DNA of 5,135 bases from Pseudomonadota bacterium. GTDB taxonomy: Bacteria; Pseudomonadota; Alphaproteobacteria; Azospirillales; Azospirillaceae. This document shows positions 1 through 5,135 of this stretch, in pieces; position 1 is the first letter of the stretch; each line of letters starts with the position of its first letter. The translations under genes were made by a program, and so were the position numbers. The DNA is taken from the NCBI GenBank assembly GCA_023412175.1, contig JAEYOB010000385.1:1-5135 (forward strand), in the 5' to 3' direction. The notes below the pieces were generated by a model. That model saw only the letters and a list, made by a program, of their open reading frames with translations. It did no database searches and had not been told where the DNA came from.

Positions 1-66
1 GGCGTGCGGGAGCCAGCGGTCGCGCTCGGCGGGCGAGGGCTTGACCATCGCCAAACGGTGGATGAT
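1..66 (-). other. Left flank of the IS66 element; unidentified open frame, incomplete at the left edge
   Basis: This is the stretch outside the left inverted repeat. On the minus strand one frame is open throughout and reads as plausible protein (IIHRLAMVKPSPAERDRWLP, ending at the window edge), with an internal ATG at 48-46. The other frames are also open over so short a distance, so this is weak evidence for coding. I do not recognise a family. If real, it is either the start of a gene running leftward or the remainder of a gene cut by the insertion. Nothing else is visible here. Confidence 0.2.
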
Positions 67-67
67 C

Positions 68-89
68 GTAAGCGGTGTTCTCAGGCCAC
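68..89 (+). repeat. IS66 terminal inverted repeat, tnpC-side end
   Basis: Reads GTAAGCGGTGTTCT, followed by four unmatched bases and CCAC. The first 14 bases are a perfect inverted match to the other end, and 18 of 22 match overall. The tnpC stop codon (TGA at 83-81) overlaps the repeat, so the gene ends inside the terminus. Confidence 0.93.
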
Positions 90-1661
90 GGTGGATTCCG
101 CCTGCCGGGCATAGGCCCAGGGCAGCAGTTCATTGAGCCTGGTGATCGGATGCCCGCTGGCGAGTTTGGTCAGCACATCGGCGAACCAAGCCTGCGGATC
201 GACGCTGCTGAGCTTGCAGGTTTCCACCAGCGACGCGATGGTCGCCCAGTGCTCGCCGCCGCCGTCGCTGCCGGCGAACAGAGCATTCTTGCGCGTCAGG
301 GCGAGCGGGCGGATGCTGCGTTCCACGCTGTTGCTGTCGATCTCCACCCGGCCGTCGTCGAGGAACAGCGTCAGCCCCTCCCAGCGGCTGAGCGCGTAAC
401 GGATCGCCTCGGCCAATGTCGATTTGCGCGACACCGTCGCCAGCTGCTTTTCCAGCCAAGCCTTCAGTTCGGCAATCAGCGGCGTTGAGCGGGCCTGGCG
501 CTCCCGACGGCGCGCCTCGGGGTCACGGCCACGGATCTCCGCTTCCACCGCGTACAGCTGGGCGATGCGCCGCAAGGCTTCGCTGGCGATCGGCGCCGAG
601 CCGCCGGTCTGGAGATCATAGAAGCCCCGGCGGACATGCGCCCAGCAGAACGCAAGGCGCACGGCTTCACCCTCGGCCAACTTGCGATAGCCGGCATAGC
701 CGTCGACCTGGAGCACGCCGGTGAACCCCTGCAGATGCGTTACGGGACGTTCCGCCTTGCGATCGGGAGCATAGACGTAGGCCACCGCTGGCGGCTCCGG
801 TCCGTTCCAGGGGCGATCGTCGCGCGCGTAGGCCCAGAGCTGGCCGGTCTTGGTGGTGCCCCGCCCGGGGTCGAGCACCGGCGCCGTCGTCTCATCAGCA
901 AACAGTTTGCCCGACGCCTTCAGGTTGGTCAGCAATCGTTCATGCAGAGGCCGCAGGTACCACGCCGCCCGCCCGACCCAGTCGGCCAGGGTGGAGCGGT
1001 CGAGATCGACACCCTGGCGCGCGTAGATTTGAGCCTGCCGGTAGAGCGGCAGGTGATCGGCAAATTTGGACACCAGCACGTGGGCGATCAGCGCCTCGGT
1101 GGGGATGCCGGTGTCCACGATGCGCGCCGGCGCCGGGGCTTGCACGACGCCCTCCTCGCACTGGCGGCAGGCGTATTTCGGTCGGCGGGTCACCAGCACT
1201 CGGAAGCGGGCCGGGACAAGGTCGAGACGCTGCGAGACATCCTCGCCGATGGAATGCAGCGTGCCGCCGCAACACGGGCAGGTTTTGTCGGCGACATCGA
1301 TGAGGATCTCCTCGCGCGGCAGAGCGGCCGGCAGGTTGCCGCGGTTCACCCGACGCCGTGGCGGCGAAGGGGCCGGCTTGGCCGCAGCGGCGCCGGTGGG
1401 CTCGGCCTCCTTGGCGGCCAGCGTCTGCTCCAGGTCCTCCAGCGCCAAGGCCAGCTGGTCCGGATCAAGGCGCTCGGCCCGGCGGCCGAAGCGATGACGC
1501 TGCAGCTCCCGGATGATTTGGCGCAGCCGGGCGATCTCCTCCTCGGTCGAGGAACGGGCCGCCACCAGCTCCGCGGCATGCCGGACCCGTTCGGCCAGCA
1601 GCAGGGCACGCAGTTCGTCAGGATCGCTGGGAAGGGTTTCAGGCGCGGTCGTCACGTCCAC
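81..1661 (-). CDS. tnpC: IS66 family transposase TnpC (DDE catalytic subunit)
   Basis: This is the 526-residue catalytic transposase of the element, a normal length for the family. In order, it has an N-terminal leucine-rich, probably coiled-coil region (about 12-85), an Ala/Pro/Arg linker, and a zinc-finger-like region with CPCC at 128-131 and CRQC at 165-168. The DDE nuclease core follows, with D256 in LFADETTAPVL, D320 in LQVDGYAGY and E447 in NSVERSIRPLALTRKN. A C-terminal IS66 tail ends in LNELLPWAY. The start is GTG at 1661, 64 bp after the tnpB stop. No strong Shine-Dalgarno sequence precedes it, and a second in-frame GTG lies two codons further in (1655), so the exact start is uncertain. 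DNA cleavage and strand transfer are assigned from family knowledge. The gene shows no frameshift or internal stop. Confidence 0.96.
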   Translation of the reverse strand: MDVTTAPETLPSDPDELRALLLAERVRHAAELVAARSSTEEEIARLRQIIRELQRHRFGRRAERLDPDQLALALEDLEQTLAAKEAEPTGAAAAKPAPSPPRRRVNRGNLPAALPREEILIDVADKTCPCCGGTLHSIGEDVSQRLDLVPARFRVLVTRRPKYACRQCEEGVVQAPAPARIVDTGIPTEALIAHVLVSKFADHLPLYRQAQIYARQGVDLDRSTLADWVGRAAWYLRPLHERLLTNLKASGKLFADETTAPVLDPGRGTTKTGQLWAYARDDRPWNGPEPPAVAYVYAPDRKAERPVTHLQGFTGVLQVDGYAGYRKLAEGEAVRLAFCWAHVRRGFYDLQTGGSAPIASEALRRIAQLYAVEAEIRGRDPEARRRERQARSTPLIAELKAWLEKQLATVSRKSTLAEAIRYALSRWEGLTLFLDDGRVEIDSNSVERSIRPLALTRKNALFAGSDGGGEHWATIASLVETCKLSSVDPQAWFADVLTKLASGHPITRLNELLPWAYARQAESTVA

Positions 1662-1686
1662 CAGTATAGCGGCGGCTTGAGCAGTC

Positions 1687-1710
1687 CTCGCCTCCGAAGC
1701 GGCAAGCGAG
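1687..1710 (-). other. Imperfect hairpin between tnpB and tnpC
   Basis: In the 64-bp gap between tnpB and tnpC, CTCGC (1687-1691) pairs with GCGAG (1706-1710), and an inner CCG-AAG-CGG (1694-1702) gives a second short stem. No T-run follows, so it does not look like an intrinsic terminator. It could modulate tnpC translation, but this is speculation. Confidence 0.25.
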
Positions 1711-1725
1711 TCGCTGTGTCGCAGC

Positions 1726-2079
1726 TCAGCCGGCGGACGTCGGACGCGGCACCCGCACGCCCCGCACCCGGGTCCAATCCAGACCCTCCACGAGCGCCGA
1801 GAGCTGAGCCGGGGTCAGCCGGATCACGCCGTCGCGGATCGCCGGCCAGCGGAACTGGCCGGCCTCCAATTTCTTCGCGATGAGAATCAGGCCGGTGCCG
1901 TCCCAGTGCAGGAGTTTCACCCGGTCGGCTCGCTTGGAGCGGAAGACGTAGACGACCCCGCTGAAGGGATCCGCCCCCAGCTGCGGCTGCACCAAGGCGG
2001 CCAACCCATCCATGCCCTTGCGGAAATCGACCGGCTTGGCGGCGACCAGCACCCGCACCGCGCCCTCGATGCCAATCAC
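1726..2079 (-). CDS. tnpB: IS66 family accessory protein TnpB (IS66 Orf2 family)
   Basis: A 117-residue protein of the usual TnpB size. It shows the family signature almost throughout: DFRKGMDGLAALV (18-30), DPFSGVVYVFRSKRADRVKLL (37-57), HWDGTGLILIAKKLEAGQF (58-76), and the leucine-rich tail ending ALVEGLDW. TnpB is required for IS66 transposition but has no established enzymatic activity. The start codon is GTG at 2079-2077 and overlaps the tnpA stop as GTGA. A GAGGG Shine-Dalgarno lies at 2091-2087, seven bases upstream and inside tnpA. This points to translational coupling between tnpA and tnpB, an arrangement described for IS66 elements. The reading frame is intact. Confidence 0.95.
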   Translation of the reverse strand: MIGIEGAVRVLVAAKPVDFRKGMDGLAALVQPQLGADPFSGVVYVFRSKRADRVKLLHWDGTGLILIAKKLEAGQFRWPAIRDGVIRLTPAQLSALVEGLDWTRVRGVRVPRPTSAG

Positions 2080-2429
2080 CGCGACGCCCTCACGGCGCGC
2101 AGCACCGCCTTGACGGTGGCGCTGTCCATGCCGGCCGGCACGCGCACCACCGCATCGCCGATCTGCACCTCGATGGCCGGGAGTCCCTTCAGCCCGGCCG
2201 GGGGCGGCGTGGTGTCCAGCACCACCGGCGCGAACACCAAGCCCTCTCCCTGGAAGCGGCTGGCGGCACGCGCTTCCCGGCGCCAGCCGAACACCTGCTG
2301 GGGCCGCAATCCGTGACGCCGTGCCACCTCGGAAACAACAGCCCCCGGCACCGCGGCCTCGGCCAGAATCCGTTCCTTCTCCTCCGGCGACCAGGTCCGG
2401 CGGCCAACATCGCCGGTGATCACCTCCAT
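2076..2429 (-). CDS. tnpA: IS66 family accessory protein TnpA (helix-turn-helix, IS3/IS911 OrfA-like)
   Basis: A 117-residue protein with the standard IS66 TnpA opening, MEVITG followed by RRTWSPEEKERILAEA. A helix-turn-helix of the transposase type follows at about 29-50 (AVVSEVARRHGLRPQQVFGW). The C-terminal half is a variable linker and an IEVQIGDAVVRVPAGMDSATV segment typical of the family, ending AVLRAVRASR. The frame is open much further upstream, past the IS terminus into lysR, but protein resembling TnpA begins only at the ATG at 2429, so that start is used. GTG codons at 2444 and 2438 would add only a few residues. It is the first gene of the operon and overlaps tnpB by four bases. 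A role in DNA binding is inferred from the fold. Confidence 0.93.
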   Translation of the reverse strand: MEVITGDVGRRTWSPEEKERILAEAAVPGAVVSEVARRHGLRPQQVFGWRREARAASRFQGEGLVFAPVVLDTTPPPAGLKGLPAIEVQIGDAVVRVPAGMDSATVKAVLRAVRASR

Positions 2430-2539
2430 CCGGCGCACCCGCACGGGCTCAGAGGCAAGCGTAAGGTCGAGCGCAGACACAAACCGATCTCCCGTCCATT
2501 CGATCCGGGAGACTCGCTCCGCCCTGTTTCCGCTGGAAG

Positions 2540-2561
2540 GTGGGGCCAGAACACCGCTTAC
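2540..2561 (-). repeat. IS66 terminal inverted repeat, tnpA-side end
   Basis: Read on the minus strand from 2561 this is GTAAGCGGTGTTCT, then GGCC, then CCAC. It matches the left terminus over the first 14 bases and again over the last four. The 110 bp between this repeat and the tnpA start (2430-2539) has no gene and would be the leader and promoter region of the transposition operon. I see no convincing -35/-10 pair there. Confidence 0.93.
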
Positions 2562-2602
2562 GGTAAATGCCCAACGCCACCTGGAATGCACCGCAGTCAA
2601 AT

Positions 2603-3514
2603 TCACCAGTTGAATGTAGCAAACGCGCTCGCGATGGCGTCGTAGCACTGCCTTACGGGAGGATCCTTCAACTCGTCCTCGCCGGCCAGGATCCACAGGT
2701 TCACCACCATCGGAGGTGCCGACACTTCAAGCAGCTGAAGTTGCTCCACGAGCATGGGGGCGTAGGTCGGCAACAGGCTGATCCCGCCTCCTCCGGCAGT
2801 CAACTGAGCGACCGAAAGCGACCATCCGGTATGAATGGCGCGATCCCCCGCCTCATCGACAAGTTCGTTCCACATCCCCAGCGCTTCCCCGGTATGGAAC
2901 CAGGTGTAGTCGGACAGTGTGACCAGCGCGTGGCGTGCAACATCCTCGAACCGGTTCAGTGGAGGCCGCTTTCGGACCAAATATGCGTCCGAGACGAAGG
3001 GCACGAAGCGGATCGACGCCAGACGCTTCACGTGATCCGTAGCAGAGCCGACCGGCAAGTGCTCCGGTGCGGTCCACACGATACGGATGTCCGCGCGCTC
3101 CTGTGCGTGCGGGGGCATGAACTGCATCGGTGGCAGTTCGATCCCCAGCCGCCGTGCAACTCCGCCCAGTGGGCCTATTGGTTGGCCGGTTACGAGCGGC
3201 GTTAGCAGATAATTCGACACGCCTTCCGTCGCCTTGACCAAAACACGCCGACGGCGAACCACCATTTTGAGACTGTTCTCGAACTCCCGCATCCGCTCCT
3301 CCACGGCGGTCGCACGCTGGTATAGCTCCCGGCCGGCTCCGGTCATCTCCACACCGACCGTGCTGCGTCGAAAAAGCCGGACGCCCGAGACATCCTCCAT
3401 ACGGGCGATGCGTCTGGTCACCGATGGCTGACTGATCCCCAGCGCTCCAGCCGCGCCGATGAAGCTACCGGAGCGCACAACCTCGATGAGCACCTTGACG
3501 TCGTTCCAGTCCAT
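2603..3514 (-). CDS. LysR-family transcriptional regulator
   Basis: A complete 303-residue LysR-type regulator, the normal length for the family. The N-terminal winged helix-turn-helix spans about 3-62: FIGAAGALGISQPSVTRRIA is the helix-turn-helix core, and VRLFRRSTVGVEMTGAGREL is the wing region. A linker helix rich in charged residues follows (about 63-90). The effector-binding domain (about 91-303) contains LPTYAPMLVEQLQLL and WILAGEDELKDPPVRQCYDAI; it is divergent and its ligand cannot be named. The start is ATG at 3514, with a weak AAGGCGAGG upstream at short spacing. The gene is divergent from the GNAT-RHH operon, and LysR proteins commonly control the gene on the other side of such a region. 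A TTGACA hexamer (minus strand, 3564-3559) sits upstream, but I see no good -10 at the right spacing. The IS66 element ends 41 bp beyond the stop codon, and no terminator is evident between them. Confidence 0.92.
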   Translation of the reverse strand: MDWNDVKVLIEVVRSGSFIGAAGALGISQPSVTRRIARMEDVSGVRLFRRSTVGVEMTGAGRELYQRATAVEERMREFENSLKMVVRRRRVLVKATEGVSNYLLTPLVTGQPIGPLGGVARRLGIELPPMQFMPPHAQERADIRIVWTAPEHLPVGSATDHVKRLASIRFVPFVSDAYLVRKRPPLNRFEDVARHALVTLSDYTWFHTGEALGMWNELVDEAGDRAIHTGWSLSVAQLTAGGGGISLLPTYAPMLVEQLQLLEVSAPPMVVNLWILAGEDELKDPPVRQCYDAIASAFATFNW

Positions 3515-3573
3515 GCGGCCTCGCCTTCATCGACGCCCCCGTCACAAGGCGTCCTGGTTGTCAAGATAAACCG

Positions 3574-3591
3574 TTATTCATCCATGAATAA
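3574..3591. promoter_or_regulatory. Palindromic operator candidate in the lysR / GNAT divergent region
   Basis: TTATTCAT-CC-ATGAATAA is a perfect inverted repeat with 8-bp arms and a 2-bp centre, in the AT-rich spacer between the divergent genes. It lies 60 bp upstream of the lysR start and 85 bp upstream of the chosen GNAT start. A further copy of the half-site ATTCAT occurs at 3611-3616, 35 bp from the copy at 3576-3581. The position and dyad symmetry fit a LysR-type operator, although the RHH protein encoded downstream is another candidate binder. No T-run or stem stability suggests a terminator. Confidence 0.45.
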
Positions 3592-3611
3592 TATCACCAC
3601 AAAGCGGCGCA

Positions 3612-3640
3612 TTCATACAATTCCAGGCAAGATAGATACT
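3612..3640 (+). promoter_or_regulatory. Possible sigma-70-type promoter for the GNAT-RHH operon
   Basis: TTCATA (3612-3617) and GATACT (3635-3640) are separated by 17 bases, and each matches four of six consensus positions. Transcription would start near 3647, giving a leader of about 29 bases before the ATG at 3676. The -35 hexamer overlaps the extra ATTCAT half-site, so a bound regulator could act on it. The match is weak and could be chance in an AT-rich stretch. Confidence 0.25.
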
Positions 3641-3675
3641 TGCATACATCAGTAATCAACATATTGGTGTATGTG

Positions 3676-4278
3676 ATGAACGCGATTATACCCCTCATGG
3701 CGTCCGATGAGATCGGGCATATGGCCGCCCATTCACTGTTAAAGCCGGCGCCTGGACAGCGAATATCAGCGACCGTCGTGTCCTCACTGGACGAGCGGCA
3801 AATGGTTACAGCGATACGCGCCGCCGTGTTCCTCGGTGAGGAGGGCGGACTATACAGCCAGCATTTCGACGAGAACGACATCGATGCGGCCTTCGTTCTC
3901 GTGCGATTTGGCTCGGAGCCGGTTGGAACCGTGCGCATCCGCTACTTTGCCGACTTCATTCGCCTCGACAAGTTGGCGGTGCTCAAGGCCTATCGAGTTT
4001 TCCCGGTGCTCAATGCTCTGATCACCGCGGCCTTCCGCTACGCCAGGGCCAAGGGCTACGGCACGGTGACGGGCATCGCGCGCCCCGGCACGGAGAAATT
4101 CTGGAAGCGGAGGAAGTGCCGGGAAACGGGTGTGCCGGTCCTGACCAAGTACGGTCCGCTTCTTCCCATGAGCGGCCCCATTCCAGACTATCCGGATATT
4201 GAGCCAATTCGCCTTGATGATTGCGGCGCTGAAGACTTCGAAATACGGTTATTTGGCTGGGAAGGAAATCGGATATGA
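3676..4278 (+). CDS. GNAT-fold acyltransferase-like protein with degenerate acyl-CoA loop
   Basis: The product has 200 residues from the chosen ATG. The GNAT fold is recognisable: helix 1 and turn IRAAVFLGEE (47-56), the acidic loop HFDENDIDA (63-71), strand 4 with EPVGTVRIRYFADF (81-94), strand/motif A at RLDKLAVLKAYR (96-107), then a long helix to about residue 125 and GYGTVTGIARPGTEKFWKRR. GNAT proteins transfer acyl groups from acyl-CoA or acyl-carrier protein; the substrate here is unknown. The normal R-x-x-G-x-G/A pyrophosphate loop is replaced by RVFPVLNA (107-114) with no glycine. About 50 residues follow the core (from about 150), an acidic, proline-containing tail. The start is uncertain: a TTG at 3640 and ATGs at 3697 and 3721 share the frame. 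The ATG at 3676 has a GGTG six bases upstream and fits the candidate promoter. The last bases overlap the RHH gene. It may be a LuxI/FeeM-like acyl synthase or a lysine/aminoacyl acetylase; neither is shown. Confidence 0.75.
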   Translation: MNAIIPLMASDEIGHMAAHSLLKPAPGQRISATVVSSLDERQMVTAIRAAVFLGEEGGLYSQHFDENDIDAAFVLVRFGSEPVGTVRIRYFADFIRLDKLAVLKAYRVFPVLNALITAAFRYARAKGYGTVTGIARPGTEKFWKRRKCRETGVPVLTKYGPLLPMSGPIPDYPDIEPIRLDDCGAEDFEIRLFGWEGNRI

Positions 4279-4628
4279 GCGTCGGCACGCCTTCCGTCCA
4301 AGCTGGGATCAAGTCACGGAATGTCTGTGTGAATGGGCGTAGAGCCACGCTGCGCTTGGAGCGCGCTGTGTGGGAGGCTCTTGAGGAGGTCAGCCTGCGT
4401 GAGAGCGTCAGCGTGAACGATCTGTGCGCGTTGATTGCCGAGCGCCTCAGCCGAAACCGACGCCTCGAAGAAGACGAAGCGAGCAACCTGACCTCGGCAG
4501 TGCGCGTCTTTGTCACGGCCTATTTCCGGGAGGCGGCAACGGAGGACGGGCACGGGGCGGCCGGGCATGGCCGAGGGAATCCACTGGCGGGCACACCCTT
4601 CGACCATATAGAGGGAGGGCAGGGGTAG
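4275..4628 (+). CDS. Ribbon-helix-helix domain protein (RHH_4 type)
   Basis: A 117-residue protein. The N-terminal strand and two helices match the RHH_4 domain: SRNVCVNGRRATLRLERAVW (14-33) contains the ribbon strand, AVWEALEEVSLRE (31-43) helix A, and SVNDLCALIAERL (46-58) helix B. The characteristic NLTSAVRVFVTAYFRE follows at 71-86. Residues 87-117 are a Gly/His-rich, probably disordered tail. RHH proteins bind DNA as dimers through the paired ribbon, so a role as a small repressor is likely; its targets are not known. The ATG at 4275 overlaps the stop of the GNAT gene as ATGA, with AAGGA at 4262-4266 eight bases upstream, so the pair is probably translationally coupled. RHH proteins are partners of GNAT toxins in TacA-TacT type modules, but there the RHH gene usually comes first and belongs to another RHH family. 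Confidence 0.85.
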   Translation: MSVGTPSVQAGIKSRNVCVNGRRATLRLERAVWEALEEVSLRESVSVNDLCALIAERLSRNRRLEEDEASNLTSAVRVFVTAYFREAATEDGHGAAGHGRGNPLAGTPFDHIEGGQG

Positions 4629-4787
4629 CGTTACGGATTCATTCACAGCTCACATTGCGAGCAGCGCTGCCGCTGGTCTGCCCTCCGCCACGACAGCCGT
4701 CGTTTGCAACAGTGGTGCTCGAGAATGCTCCATTGCGTGCCGTACCCTGGTCGGCACCGGCTCATGCCGGCCCAAGGGGAGATGCCA

Positions 4788-5036
4788 ATGTTCATTGGAA
4801 ACGACCCCGCTGCTGCCGACCTGTCGCCGCTTGGCGCCTGCTGCCGGTTCATCGGGGAAAACCTGGAGCGCCTCCGCCAGCCGGCCGGCGTTGAGCCGCT
4901 GCCGGACGGGCTGGTGGCGGAACTGGCCGGCTTGGCGCGTGAGGCGGAGCAGGCTGAAATGGCGAACCTCTGCGGAGACGCCGCGGTCGCCCGGGCCGTG
5001 GCGGAGGTTCTGGGCGGGTTGCGCCGCCGGGGGTGA
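4788..5036 (+). CDS. Small hypothetical protein, 82 residues
   Basis: I do not recognise this protein. The start at 4788 is chosen because AAGGGGAG at 4774-4781 gives a strong Shine-Dalgarno with a six-base spacer. Upstream in-frame ATGs at 4764 and 4782 lack that spacing, and the frame is open back to 4704. The product is acidic and mostly helical in character, with FIGENLERLRQ (21-31) and an Ala/Leu/Glu-rich stretch LVAELAGLAREAEQAEMANL (42-61), followed by AVARAVAEVLGGLRRRG. It contains three cysteines (18, 19, 62) and no signal peptide or membrane segment. It is on the same strand as the GNAT-RHH pair, 159 bp beyond it. That gap holds a short hairpin, CCGGC-TCAT-GCCGG (4757-4770), just before the ribosome binding site, and no obvious terminator. 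Codon use is GC-rich in third positions, which supports coding. Confidence 0.6.
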   Translation: MFIGNDPAAADLSPLGACCRFIGENLERLRQPAGVEPLPDGLVAELAGLAREAEQAEMANLCGDAAVARAVAEVLGGLRRRG

Positions 5037-5135
5037 GCGTGGCGGACGATCGGAGGAAAGGCAGTACCGGCGGACCCGTGCTCAGCGGGCGCTCCGCACC
5101 TGTCAAACGACATCAGGAACAGGCCCCCTGGCGAC
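5033..5135 (+). CDS. Possible start of a further gene, cut by the right window edge
   Basis: From a GTG at 5033 that overlaps the preceding stop as GTGA, the frame stays open for 34 codons to the end of the window. It begins MSVADDRRKGSTGGPVLSGR and is hydrophilic and basic. A second GTG at 5039 is an alternative start. The ribosome binding site is poor (a GGGGG run just before the start), and at least one other frame is open over the same stretch, so this rests mainly on the stop-start overlap. I do not recognise a family. Confidence 0.3.
   Translation, partial: MSVADDRRKGSTGGPVLSGRSAPVKRHQEQAPWR

Larger units (their letters stand above)
68..2561 (-). mobile_element. Complete IS66-family insertion sequence, 2494 bp
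   Basis: The element carries the full IS66 gene set, tnpA-tnpB-tnpC, transcribed leftward. It is bounded by terminal inverted repeats that begin GTAA, the typical IS66 terminus. Its length of about 2.5 kb is usual for the family. All three reading frames are uninterrupted and the catalytic residues of TnpC are present, so it is potentially active. IS66 elements normally create an 8-bp target duplication. Here the flanks are GGATGATC on the left and GGTAAATG on the right, which do not match, so the two flanks probably were not adjacent when this copy inserted. The right end lies 41 bp beyond the stop codon of the lysR gene, and that gene is not broken. Confidence 0.95.

Noticed and set aside
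636..1883. Long plus-strand open frame (415 codons) antisense to tnpC and the end of tnpB
   Set aside because: It is opposite a confidently identified IS66 transposase. Its composition (runs of Gly, Arg, Leu and Gln) is typical of the antisense frame of a GC-rich gene, and it resembles no protein family.
2430..2696. Upstream extension of the tnpA frame to an initiation codon inside lysR
   Set aside because: The extension crosses the IS66 terminus and overlaps lysR on the same strand. TnpA-like sequence begins only at MEVITG (2429), so the extra 89 codons are a chance open frame.
2567..3205. Plus-strand open frame of 212 codons opposite lysR
   Set aside because: It is antisense to an intact LysR-family gene with a clear helix-turn-helix, and the translated product has no recognisable domain.
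4022..4516. Minus-strand open frame of 164 codons opposite the GNAT and RHH genes
   Set aside because: The plus-strand genes have recognisable folds, an ATGA overlap and a good ribosome binding site. The antisense product is Ser/Arg-rich and low in complexity.
4663..4672. GCAGCGCTGC palindrome as an operator or terminator
   Set aside because: Short GC palindromes are expected by chance in DNA of this composition. It has no loop, no T-run and no repeat partner.
4757..4770. CCGGC-TCAT-GCCGG hairpin as a terminator for the GNAT-RHH operon
   Set aside because: The stem is only five base pairs, no T-run follows, and it sits directly before a ribosome binding site.
4424..4894. Plus-strand open frame of 156 codons spanning the end of the RHH gene and the start of the small gene
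   Set aside because: It is out of frame with the RHH_4 gene, is rich in Pro and Arg, has no ribosome binding site and no family resemblance.

Overview
The window looks like accessory DNA (possibly a plasmid or genomic island) from a high-GC alphaproteobacterium. The basis is the GC-rich third codon positions, an IS66-type three-gene insertion sequence, and a ribbon-helix-helix protein of the RHH_4 type that is common in Rhodospirillales and Rhizobiales. An Azospirillum-like host is plausible, but that is inference and the species cannot be read from the sequence.

Layout. Bases 1-67 are a short flank of unknown identity, with an open frame on the minus strand. Bases 68-2561 hold a complete IS66-family insertion sequence. 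It is bounded by inverted repeats starting GTAAGCGGTGTTCT, and all its genes lie on the minus strand in the order tnpA, tnpB, tnpC. All three genes appear intact. The 8 bases outside the two ends do not match, so the expected 8-bp target duplication is absent. A complete LysR-family regulator gene (minus strand) ends 41 bp outside the right end of the element.

The lysR gene is divergent from a plus-strand gene pair, across an AT-rich intergenic region of about 160 bp that carries a perfect 8-bp-arm palindrome. The first gene of the pair encodes a GNAT-fold acyltransferase-like protein whose usual glycine-rich acyl-CoA loop is missing. The second encodes an RHH_4 ribbon-helix-helix protein and overlaps the first by 4 bases (ATGA). 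Downstream come a small hypothetical gene of 82 codons and, overlapping its stop codon, a possible further reading frame that runs off the right end.

How the parts may work together (inference). The LysR protein could control the divergent GNAT-RHH operon through the intergenic palindrome. The RHH protein could autoregulate that operon or act as the partner of the GNAT protein. The divergent lysR / GNAT / RHH unit is the most interesting part of the window; the IS66 element is an ordinary passenger whose missing target duplication hints at a local rearrangement.
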